A stretch of DNA of 7,680 nucleotides, taken from assembly GCA_019241095.1 (NCBI GenBank), contig JAFAXJ010000517.1, forward strand, positions 1 to 7,680. The letters run 5' to 3'. Below, one piece after another: positions 1 to 6,269 of the stretch. Every line of letters starts with the position of its first letter. Within the stretch, counting starts at the first letter, position 1. This DNA comes from Verrucomicrobiota bacterium. GTDB taxonomy: Bacteria > Verrucomicrobiota > Verrucomicrobiia > Chthoniobacterales > JAFAMB01. Below the pieces are notes generated by a model, which saw nothing but the letters and a program-made list of their open reading frames with translations, was not told the DNA's origin and searched no databases. The position numbers were made by a program, and so were the translations under genes.

Positions 1-58
1 TCCAAAGTTGCGTGTGATTGTCGGCCGGCGATATTGCCGAATTCCTGATTTCTCCCTG

Positions 59-100
59 GTTTAGCTGCGTTCACTCGTACTGGGCTAAACTAAATTAGCC
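59..100. promoter_or_regulatory. Cluster of three GCTAAA/TTTAGC half-sites, possible operator
   Basis: GTTTAGC at 59-65 is the exact reverse complement of GCTAAAC at 84-90. The second copy also forms a perfect 6-bp inverted repeat, GGCTAA (83-88) and TTAGCC (95-100), with a 6-base spacer. Three related half-sites in about 40 bases upstream of a sugar operon suggest binding of a dimeric regulator or activator. The inverted repeats are seen directly. The operator role is inferred, and no regulator family can be named. Confidence 0.3.
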
Positions 101-238
101 GATCGAGCCTAAAATGGAAGGGAACGTTTTCACAACTTGATCCTGGACAGGCGGTTTTAACTGCGGGACCGTAGACCATTACGCGAGGACACGCTTATCG
201 GGATACAAGGGACACAGCAACAAAACAGGAGAATTTTC

Positions 239-266
239 TTGCAATGAAAAAGGGCCAATTGATAGT
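239..266 (+). promoter_or_regulatory. Candidate sigma70-like promoter of the CUT2 operon
   Basis: TTGCAA (239-244) and GATAGT (261-266) are separated by 16 bases and each match four of six positions of the TTGACA/TATAAT consensus. The candidate -10 box abuts a perfect palindrome at 267-278, so transcription would start inside that palindrome, a common layout for repressor-controlled promoters. The match is modest and other weak boxes exist in the leader, so this is only a candidate. Confidence 0.3.
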
Positions 267-278
267 GAGAACGTTCTC
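267..278. promoter_or_regulatory. Perfect CG-centred palindrome, candidate LacI-family operator
   Basis: GAGAACGTTCTC is a perfect 12-bp palindrome centred on CG. The AACGTT core is the classic centre of operators bound by LacI/GalR/PurR-family repressors, which often control sugar ABC operons. It sits just downstream of a candidate -10 box and about 150 bases before the ATPase start. A looser AACGTT-centred site lies at 120-131, with centres 147 bases apart, which would allow looping. The palindrome is seen directly; the regulator family is inferred. Confidence 0.4.
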
Positions 279-425
279 TCCCAATGACCATGAGTTCCAG
301 AATTCGTTGGCTATTCTCGGCGCCCGGGCGCATCGCCCAGCTTCATAAGCAGGGCCTCATACGGTGCCACTATGAAGTAAAGCTTGCCGGCCCAATATGC
401 GATCACACTGGACCCGAAAACAGGA

Positions 426-1964
426 ATGAGGGCTGTGAGCGACAATGTGCGTGAACCATTGAAACGGAAAACTCCGTTAAGCTCGAGAGAAAAGCCGATC
501 CTCATTGCACGCGGAATTTCTAAATCTTTTCCCGGAGTTACTGCTCTCGATAAAGTTGATTTCGAAATATTTCCTCATGAAGTCAATGCTCTTGTTGGCG
601 AGAACGGTGCCGGAAAGTCGACTCTCATCAAAATCATGGCCGGATTCTACGCTCCGGATGAGGGTCAGCTTCTGATCGATAACGTTCCTTTAAAGGCCAA
701 CCCCGCCTCGGCGCACAAGGCTGGAGTTGCTACAATTCATCAAGACCACCAGTTAATCCCAAGCATGACCGTAGCTGAAAATATCATGCTTGGTCATTGG
801 CCTTCGCGATTCGGTATCATTTCTAAAAAGGAACAAGCGACTCGTGCGCGGGAAGCGCTTGCACTGGTCGCGCCAGAGTTGTCTTCTACGACTTTAGCCC
901 GCCGTCTTTCGCCGGCGCAGGGACAATTGGTAGAGGTGGCGCGCTCGCTTTCAGAAGAAGCACGTGTTCTCATTATGGACGAGCCAACCACTTCGCTTTC
1001 ACCACGTGAAATCGATCGGTTGTTCTCTGTGGTTGCGGAGCTGAAAAGCAAGGGTCTGGGAATTGTTTTCGTTTCCCACTGGCTTGAAGAAGTATTTCAA
1101 ATTGCTGATCGGATCACGGTCCTTCGCGACAGCAAACTGGTAGGAACGGCTGCAGCATCAGTTCTCGATAAAGACAAGGTTATTAAAATGATGGTTGGTC
1201 GACTGGTCCATGAGGTTCGTTCTTCCGGAAAGACCTCAGGCGGAGTTGTATTAGAAGTCGAAGAGCTTTCCCGCTATGGCGTCTTGGAAAACATCAACTT
1301 GAAGGTGCACGCTGGTGAAATTGTCACTCTGGCGGGGCTTGTTGGGGCGGGGCGCACCGAGGTAGCGAATTGTATCTTCGGAATTGATCCTTACGACACT
1401 GGAAAGGTTTTGCTCAATGGAGAAGCAGTTCCGGCCAACGATCCCACGGCAGCTATACGGGCTGGCATCGGTTATATTCCGGAAGATAGGCGCCGTCAGG
1501 CTCTGATCAGCCAACTGAGTGTTAGTACCAACACTACGCTTGCTGTTCTCGATCGAGTATGCGGCAGGTGGGTAATCTCCAAAGAGCGTGAACGTAAGCT
1601 GATGACCGAAGCAACGCGTTCACTGGCAATCAAAATGGCTTCTCCTTCCTCAAGGGTGTCAACGTTGTCCGGTGGTAATCAACAGAAAGTTGTGCTTGCG
1701 CGGTGGATTGCTCGAAATCCCAGTCTGCTGATTTTAGATGAGCCAACAAAAGGTGTAGACGTTGGGGCCAAGGCGGAAATCAGCGAAATTATTCTGCGTC
1801 TTGCCTCCAAAGGCACGGCAATACTGCTGATCAGCTCAGAACTGCCTGAAGTAATGGCGCTTAGCAATCGCGTGCTGGTTATGCGCTCAGGCCGGATCTC
1901 TGGTGAGCTGAGCCGAAATTTATTAAGTTCGGAACTGATTATGAGTTATGCGACCACTGGATAG
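426..1964 (+). CDS. Sugar ABC transporter ATP-binding protein, double-domain (CUT2, RbsA/MglA type)
   Basis: This is the energy-coupling ATPase of a ribose-type (CUT2) sugar importer. It acts at the cytoplasmic face of the inner membrane, bound to the permease encoded next. It carries two fused nucleotide-binding domains. Numbered from the ATG at 426, domain 1 has Walker A GENGAGKST (58-66), Q-loop Gln106, signature LSPAQ (161-165), Walker B ending in Asp185-Glu186, and the H-loop VSHW with His218. Domain 2 has a degenerate Walker A without the lysine, GLVGAGRTE (304-312), then signature LSGGNQQK (414-421) and Walker B LDEPTKGVD starting near 437. The asymmetry of one intact and one degenerate P-loop is normal for this family, and 512 residues is the usual length. 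The start is uncertain: an in-frame TTG at 384 would add 14 residues. The ATG at 426 has AGGA directly touching it, while GTG at 435 has the same AGGA nine bases upstream and may be the real start. The substrate cannot be told from this subunit. Confidence 0.93.
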   Translation: MRAVSDNVREPLKRKTPLSSREKPILIARGISKSFPGVTALDKVDFEIFPHEVNALVGENGAGKSTLIKIMAGFYAPDEGQLLIDNVPLKANPASAHKAGVATIHQDHQLIPSMTVAENIMLGHWPSRFGIISKKEQATRAREALALVAPELSSTTLARRLSPAQGQLVEVARSLSEEARVLIMDEPTTSLSPREIDRLFSVVAELKSKGLGIVFVSHWLEEVFQIADRITVLRDSKLVGTAAASVLDKDKVIKMMVGRLVHEVRSSGKTSGGVVLEVEELSRYGVLENINLKVHAGEIVTLAGLVGAGRTEVANCIFGIDPYDTGKVLLNGEAVPANDPTAAIRAGIGYIPEDRRRQALISQLSVSTNTTLAVLDRVCGRWVISKERERKLMTEATRSLAIKMASPSSRVSTLSGGNQQKVVLARWIARNPSLLILDEPTKGVDVGAKAEISEIILRLASKGTAILLISSELPEVMALSNRVLVMRSGRISGELSRNLLSSELIMSYATTG

Positions 1965-1976
1965 GCGATTTCAAAC

Positions 1977-3074
1977 ATGGATGCACACGTGAAATCCCCA
2001 GGGCGGCCGGGGCTTCTCACTAAAGTCCGTTCAGGGAACAGGCGTATCTTCGAGGCCCTCCAGAGCTTGGGACTTTTGGCAGTTATTGTGTTGGTCGGCT
2101 TGCTATTGAGCATTGCTACCCCGGTCTTTTTTACGCGGATTAATATCGAAAACCTTTTTTATTCTTCTACCATCGTCGCTGTCTTAGCGATTGGTGAGGC
2201 GTTCGTTATACTGGTAGGAGCAATCGACTTGTCGGTCGGAGCGGTATTGGCGCTATCTTCTGTGTTATGCGTCGGTTTCACCTTAAACCAGAACTTTCCG
2301 GTTTGGTTTTCTATTCTGGTTGCCCTTGGATTAGGCGCTTTGACCGGCCTCATTAATGGGTTGGCTGTAACCAGACTGAAAATCCCGGCTCTGATCGCGA
2401 CGCTTGCCATGATGAGCATCGCTCGAGGCGTCGCTTTCATCTATTCAGGGGGACGCAATATCGCTCCAGTCCCTTCAATCTTTGTAGACGTCCAGGCAAT
2501 GCGGTTGTTAGGCATACCTGTGGTGATATTATTCACACTCCTTGTTGGACTATTTTCTCACTTCGTTCTTAGCAGTACTCGTTTTGGAAGATCTATTTAC
2601 GCTACCGGAGGCAATCCTCTTGCAGCTCGCTTATCCGGTATACGGACTGATCAGATCATACTCGGAGCCTACGTCATCTCTGGGATTACCGCCGCAACAG
2701 GGGGCTTGATGATCACGGCCAGATTAGAAGCAGGAGCGGCAACGGCGGGATTTGGAGCGGAACTTACTGTCATCTCCGCCGTAGTGATCGGAGGCGTCAG
2801 CCTTTCCGGTGGTGAAGGGAAGATTGGCGGGGTGCTGCTTGGCGTATTGCTTCTGGGTCTGGTTCAGAACGCCATTAACCTACTTAATGTACCGCCCAAT
2901 TATGACTATGTAGTAAGTGGTCTGGTGATTGCAGCAGCAGCTGGTTTGGATGTTTTCCGGAGAAGCTTTACCGAAGCAGCTCTTCGGCGTCGCTCTATTC
3001 TTGGAAAGCGAGAAGCCAAAGGCGCCAGCGATCAAAGTGAACCGGTCGGCAAAACAAGAATGGAATATAGGTAA
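1977..3074 (+). CDS. Sugar ABC transporter permease (CUT2, RbsC type)
   Basis: This is the inner-membrane channel subunit of the same CUT2 importer, expected to form a homodimer with the ATPase on its inside. It has about ten hydrophobic segments spread over residues 31-326. Family hallmarks are visible: AIDLSVG at 82-88, INGLAV near 126-131, IPALIATLA at 136-144, YATGGNPLAARLSGI at 208-222 and the glycine-rich SLSGGEGKIGG at 275-285. At 365 residues it is longer than the usual 320-340. The extra length is a charged N-terminus of about 30 residues and a hydrophilic, basic C-terminal tail after residue 327. It starts 12 bases after the ATPase stop with no strong Shine-Dalgarno (an AGG lies 11 bases upstream), so translation is probably coupled to the gene before. 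The next gene is 117 bases away. Confidence 0.93.
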   Translation: MDAHVKSPGRPGLLTKVRSGNRRIFEALQSLGLLAVIVLVGLLLSIATPVFFTRINIENLFYSSTIVAVLAIGEAFVILVGAIDLSVGAVLALSSVLCVGFTLNQNFPVWFSILVALGLGALTGLINGLAVTRLKIPALIATLAMMSIARGVAFIYSGGRNIAPVPSIFVDVQAMRLLGIPVVILFTLLVGLFSHFVLSSTRFGRSIYATGGNPLAARLSGIRTDQIILGAYVISGITAATGGLMITARLEAGAATAGFGAELTVISAVVIGGVSLSGGEGKIGGVLLGVLLLGLVQNAINLLNVPPNYDYVVSGLVIAAAAGLDVFRRSFTEAALRRRSILGKREAKGASDQSEPVGKTRMEYR

Positions 3075-3077
3075 TTC

Positions 3078-3147
3078 AAAGTTTTGCTTGCCAGTCCTTT
3101 ACTTAGTCAAACTTTATTCTGAGGGAGCAAAGATCACCGCAGATCTT
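3078..3147 (+). repeat. Two inverted repeats between the permease and binding-protein genes
   Basis: The 117-base gap between these two transporter genes holds a 7-bp inverted repeat, AAAGTTT (3078-3084) with AAACTTT (3109-3115), and a 6-bp hairpin, AAGATC (3130-3135) with GATCTT (3142-3147) around a 6-base loop. Neither is followed by a T-run, so they do not look like terminators. In many ABC operons such hairpins help set different mRNA levels for the binding protein and the membrane parts. That role is inferred here, and both stems are short enough to occur by chance. Confidence 0.25.
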
Positions 3148-3191
3148 GGAGTGCAAACAAGCGGAACCAAAATACAACCTGAATAAAATTA

Positions 3192-4211
3192 ATGAATCAC
3201 GATGGTTCAACACGGCGAGCGTTCCTGAATCGAAGCGCTGGCGCTGTAATTGGCAGTTTGGTGTTCGGTGCAGTATTGGCCGGTCCGGACGTTGGCCTGA
3301 GTGCTGAAAACAGTGCTCGGGGAAAGACCGTTGGTTATATCGCATTTGGTCTGCAATTCGAGTACCAGGTCGCCTTGGTTGACGGCATTAAGAAAAAGGC
3401 CTCTGACGCCGGTCTTAATGTGCAGATAGTCGACGGGAAAGGAGATCCGAATTTGCAAGTCACGCAAGTGTTAGATGCGGTCACCAAAAAGCCCGATGCG
3501 CTTCTGATCAACCCTGTAGACGCGAAACTGATCGTTGCCGGTGTGAAGAGAGCAAACGAGGCCAATATCCCTGTATTTATAATGGAAAATCCTCCGCCAG
3601 AAGGGAAATTCCTTGGATTTGTTGATTTCAATAACGTCGCCGGAGGAGCGATGGGCGCCGACGAATTGGCAAAGCTTGTGGGTGATAAGGGAGTGGTGCT
3701 TGAAACTCGGGGCTCAGTAGGATCCGATCAGGCGCAGCTTCGGCACAAAGGCTTCGTCGAGCGCATGAAGGAGAAATACTCCGGTATCGAGGTTCGTTCA
3801 CTCAACACGGAGTGGGTGGCCGATAATGCCTATAAAATGGTGCTCGACGCATTTACCCAAAATCCAAATATAAAAGGGGTATTTAGTCATAACGATGAGA
3901 TGGTTCGCGGGATAGTCTCGGCTCTGCGCCAGATCGGCAAACTTGTTCCAGCGGGGCAGCCCGGGCATGTTGTGGTCGTCGGTTTGGATGGAACGCCGCT
4001 AGCGCTCGACCGTATTCGGGAAGGCACCCAAGATGCCTCGGTCGGACAGGATCCGAACGCTATGGGTGGATACATACTCGACGATATTATCGCTTACTTT
4101 GAGGGTAAGCCCTATAACAATAAAGCTTCAACGGAGCCTGTGCTCATCACAAAAACCAACGTCGACGATCCCAATCTGTGGGGCAATTTCGGCAGGCATC
4201 TAAAGAAATGA
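3192..4211 (+). CDS. Periplasmic sugar-binding protein of the CUT2 transporter, Tat-exported
   Basis: This is a type I periplasmic binding protein (RbsB-like cluster) that captures the sugar and delivers it to the permease. The N-terminus has a twin-arginine motif, TRRAFLN (7-13), a hydrophobic stretch at 15-30, and a likely signal peptidase site after Ala38 (LSA). It has no lipobox cysteine, so the mature protein should be soluble in the periplasm after export in folded form. Residues matching known sugar contacts of ribose-binding protein are visible: Arg184 in QLRHKGF, Asn234-Asp235 in FSHNDEM, Asp266 in VVGLDGTP and Gln286 in SVGQDP. The usual Asp-Arg pair after the first beta-strand block is replaced by Glu132-Asn133 (FIMENPPP), so ribose itself is doubtful. 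The 339-residue length is normal. No clear Shine-Dalgarno precedes the ATG, whose leader is AT-rich. Third gene of the operon; the oxidoreductase starts 22 bases later. Confidence 0.92.
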   Translation: MNHDGSTRRAFLNRSAGAVIGSLVFGAVLAGPDVGLSAENSARGKTVGYIAFGLQFEYQVALVDGIKKKASDAGLNVQIVDGKGDPNLQVTQVLDAVTKKPDALLINPVDAKLIVAGVKRANEANIPVFIMENPPPEGKFLGFVDFNNVAGGAMGADELAKLVGDKGVVLETRGSVGSDQAQLRHKGFVERMKEKYSGIEVRSLNTEWVADNAYKMVLDAFTQNPNIKGVFSHNDEMVRGIVSALRQIGKLVPAGQPGHVVVVGLDGTPLALDRIREGTQDASVGQDPNAMGGYILDDIIAYFEGKPYNNKASTEPVLITKTNVDDPNLWGNFGRHLKK

Positions 4212-4233
4212 ACATTGAAACTCGGAGTACTTT

Positions 4234-5244
4234 ATGAAAGAACGCCTGAAATGGGGCATTCTCAGCACCGCCGCAATAGCTCAAAATGTAACGATCCCGG
4301 CGCTTCAGGAATCAACCTATGGTCAGGTCGAGTTGATTGGCAGCCGCGATTTGGAGAAGGCTAGAAACGTTGCTTCCGCGCTCGGTATAAAACGAGCTGC
4401 GGGCAGCTACGAAGAAGTGATCGAAGACCCAGATATTGACGCTGTTTATATAGCGTTGCCAAATTCGCTTCACGCAGAGTGGACGATCCGTGCTGCTGAA
4501 GCAGGGAAGGCCATACTTTGCGACAAGCCCATAGCAGTAACGGTAGATGAAGCCACCCGGGAAATCGAAGCCTGTACCAAGCACAGTGTATCGCTCATGG
4601 AAGGCTTTATGTACCGATTCCATCCTCAAACTAAGCGCGTTCAGGAATTGCTTGCGTCCGGTGCAATTGGACAAGTGCGAGATGTCCGCGCTCATCTATC
4701 TGTGAATATAATGCGTGAACTTGATCCAACTAACATTCGTTATCAGAAGGGCTTAGGTGGAGGGGTGCTTCTCGACATGGGTTGTTATACAGTGAACATA
4801 TCTCGAATGATTTTCGGCCAGGAGCCGGTTCGGGTTACGGCGACGGGCCATGTCGATCCTTCCCTGGGTGTCGAAACTCGTTTCGCTGGTGTCTTGGAAT
4901 TTACTGGCGGCTTTGCTAGCGTCAGTTGCTCTTTTGATGCTGACGGACAAGGTGCGTATTCAGTTGTCGGAACGGAAGGGATGATAGACGTACCGCGTGG
5001 GATACTTCCAGGATTGGGTAGTCGTGTTCCGGAAGGATTGGTCATTATAGTAGACGCAAACGGAGGCCGGCGAGAAGAAATGTTTCATCAAACTAATCAG
5101 TACCGAAACATGTTTGATGCATTTTCTGAAGCCGTTCTGAACGACAAACCTGTTCCGATCCTGCCTGGGGACAGCCTGAAAAACGTAAAGGTCTTAGAGG
5201 CTTTAAAGTCCTCGATTTCTAAGTCTGCTGCAGTGGCTGTCTAA
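4234..5244 (+). CDS. Gfo/Idh/MocA-family NAD(P)-dependent oxidoreductase
   Basis: This is a cytoplasmic oxidoreductase of the family that includes glucose-fructose oxidoreductase, inositol dehydrogenase and dimeric xylose dehydrogenases. The N-terminal Rossmann fold opens with WGILSTAAIA (7-16), where the more common GxGxxG is replaced by a GILSTA form known in xylose-dehydrogenase-like members. Ser37-Arg38 at the end of the second strand (LIGSRD) may favour or allow NADP. The catalytic lysine motif is CDKP, with Lys98, instead of the usual EKP. The C-terminal domain carries GGGVLLDMGCYTVN (175-188), giving Asp181 and Tyr185 as likely active-site residues. The length of 336 residues is normal. 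The ATG has a clear GGAG (4224-4227) six bases upstream. As last gene of the CUT2 operon it probably oxidises the imported sugar or a derivative. The substrate and the cofactor preference are not established by sequence. Confidence 0.9.
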   Translation: MKERLKWGILSTAAIAQNVTIPALQESTYGQVELIGSRDLEKARNVASALGIKRAAGSYEEVIEDPDIDAVYIALPNSLHAEWTIRAAEAGKAILCDKPIAVTVDEATREIEACTKHSVSLMEGFMYRFHPQTKRVQELLASGAIGQVRDVRAHLSVNIMRELDPTNIRYQKGLGGGVLLDMGCYTVNISRMIFGQEPVRVTATGHVDPSLGVETRFAGVLEFTGGFASVSCSFDADGQGAYSVVGTEGMIDVPRGILPGLGSRVPEGLVIIVDANGGRREEMFHQTNQYRNMFDAFSEAVLNDKPVPILPGDSLKNVKVLEALKSSISKSAAVAV

Positions 5245-5278
5245 CTCAGGATGGGAGGGTAGGGACAATTCTTTTGAC

Positions 5279-5305
5279 AGGTCCGAGCGGGCTGACTCGG
5301 ATTTT
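5279..5305 (+). terminator. Candidate Rho-independent terminator of the CUT2 operon
   Basis: TCCGAG (5282-5287) pairs perfectly with CTCGGA (5296-5301) around an 8-base loop. The stem can be lengthened by two G-U pairs and one A-T pair to 5279-5304. A TTTT run (5302-5305) follows directly on the plus strand. It lies 35 bases after the oxidoreductase stop in the convergent gap. The T-run is short, so efficiency may be moderate. Read on the minus strand the hairpin has no T-run. Confidence 0.55.
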
Positions 5306-5370
5306 GACCTTACCTGACCCTGCGATTATTCTTTTCGCCTTGTTCATCAAAACTTTCAGTCGCGTGTTCC

Positions 5371-5390
5371 AAAGAAGTCCCGAATACTTC
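5371..5390 (-). terminator. Weak candidate terminator for the minus-strand operon
   Basis: Read on the minus strand, GAAGT and ACTTC form a 5-bp stem with a 7-base loop, followed by TTT, 16 bases beyond the epimerase stop. The stem is short and AT-rich and the T-run is only three bases, so it is a poor match to an intrinsic terminator. It is listed because no better candidate is visible for the minus-strand transcript in the convergent gap. Confidence 0.2.
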
Positions 5391-5405
5391 GCGGCGCTCC
5401 GACGA

Positions 5406-6233
5406 TCATTTTAGCAGATTTTTCATGTATTCGTAGGCTTGTCGAGCGATCTGATCCGGTTCAACATCGCGTCGATTAAATCCTATCTCCATCGCGAGAT
5501 AGCCATTGTACCCAATATCTTTTAGGGCCGCTACTAACCCGACGAAATCGCCCTTTCCTGATCCTGGAGCGCCCCGCCCCAGCTCCGAGATGTGCAGGTG
5601 CCGGAGATTTTTACCCATGCGATACACGTAGTCAGTTGGGACTTCGTTGCGATAATACGCGTGCTGCGTATCAAACATAAGGCCTACATTGCCTTCCCCA
5701 ACTTGCTCCATCAACTCGATCGCATCATCGCAGCTTTCAACTAAATTACTGTCGGTCGGTGTTGGTTCTATTGCCACAGTGATACCGAAAGCACCCACCG
5801 ACTTCGCGATCTCCGAAAGCGCTTCGCGGCTCCAATCCCAAGCTTGCTGTCGTGGTGTTCCATAGATCTGCCAACCGGCCACATAAAGGAGGGTGCCTCC
5901 GCCTAGATCAGCGCAAAGCTCCGCTACTTGTTTATACTGTTCGATCGCCGCTTTTCGTTCTTCTTCGAGTGGGGAGGCAACATTGAATCCGGGGCCGCCG
6001 CCCGGCGCAGGCAACATGCTCGATACCTCAAGATTATTGTCCTGGAGAACATTCCGGATAGCTTTTCTTCGATCTTTGCTTACGTAAGCGGGATATGCGT
6101 GGGGCGCCGCAGCACCTATCTCGATACCGTCGTAACCGATTTTAGCGATACGCTTGATAGTTTCCTCAAGTGGATAAGCGGGAACCCATACCGGGAAACT
6201 ACTATAGACCCAATTATTGAATGATAATTTCAT
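5406..6233 (-). CDS. Sugar phosphate isomerase/epimerase, ketose 3-epimerase-like TIM barrel
   Basis: This is a TIM-barrel metalloenzyme of the xylose isomerase-like (AP endonuclease 2) superfamily. It probably interconverts ketoses or related sugars in the cytoplasm. Four likely metal ligands are visible: Glu156 (VAIEPT), Asp188 (MFDTQH), His214 (HLHISE) and Glu249 (AMEIGF). Their spacing closely matches the Glu-Asp-His-Glu set of D-tagatose/D-allulose 3-epimerases, and Glu156 and Glu249 would be the catalytic pair. His191 and Arg220 in ISELGRGAPGSGKGDF also fit that family. The strand after Glu156 reads EPTPTDSN, lacking the NRFE motif typical of tagatose/allulose epimerases, so the substrate may differ. 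Inosose- or 3-keto-sugar-processing relatives remain possible. The length of 275 residues is normal. It begins 36 bases after the dehydrogenase gene ends, in the same operon, with no strong Shine-Dalgarno. Confidence 0.87.
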   Translation of the reverse strand: MKLSFNNWVYSSFPVWVPAYPLEETIKRIAKIGYDGIEIGAAAPHAYPAYVSKDRRKAIRNVLQDNNLEVSSMLPAPGGGPGFNVASPLEEERKAAIEQYKQVAELCADLGGGTLLYVAGWQIYGTPRQQAWDWSREALSEIAKSVGAFGITVAIEPTPTDSNLVESCDDAIELMEQVGEGNVGLMFDTQHAYYRNEVPTDYVYRMGKNLRHLHISELGRGAPGSGKGDFVGLVAALKDIGYNGYLAMEIGFNRRDVEPDQIARQAYEYMKNLLK

Positions 6234-6269
6234 TTTGATTGCTTAACAGTTCTCGAATCAGGGTACCGG

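Larger units (their letters stand above)
1..425. other. Non-coding upstream region and leader of the CUT2 operon
   Basis: No convincing gene lies in these bases. Plus-strand frames are closed by stops within short distances. One frame is open from the left edge to a TAG at 62-64 and could be the last 20 residues of an upstream gene, but nothing in it is recognisable. The stretch is AT-rich in patches and carries several short inverted repeats: TCGGC/GCCGA at 21-25 and 36-40, GCTAAA-type half-sites at 59-100, and a perfect palindrome at 267-278. This is what one expects of a regulatory region ahead of an inducible sugar operon. The regulator gene is not in the window and may lie to the left. 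Confidence 0.6.

Noticed and set aside
21..40. TCGGC/GCCGA hairpin as terminator of an upstream gene
   Set aside because: The stem is only five pairs with a 10-base loop and no T-run follows.
244..348. 34-codon open frame starting ATG 244, with AGGAG about 12 bases upstream, ahead of the ATPase gene
   Set aside because: The spacing to the AGGAG is long, the peptide resembles nothing I recognise, and it overlaps the better candidate promoter and palindrome at 239-278, which would start transcription inside it. It remains a faint possibility as a leader peptide.
2929..3186. Plus-strand 85-codon frame overlapping the permease end and filling the gap before the binding-protein gene
   Set aside because: It shares most of its start with the permease in another frame, has no recognisable domain, and the permease frame shows clear family motifs.
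4312..4695. 127-codon minus-strand frame inside the oxidoreductase gene
   Set aside because: It is antisense to a gene with strong family motifs, and its translation has no domain, signal or hydrophobic pattern.
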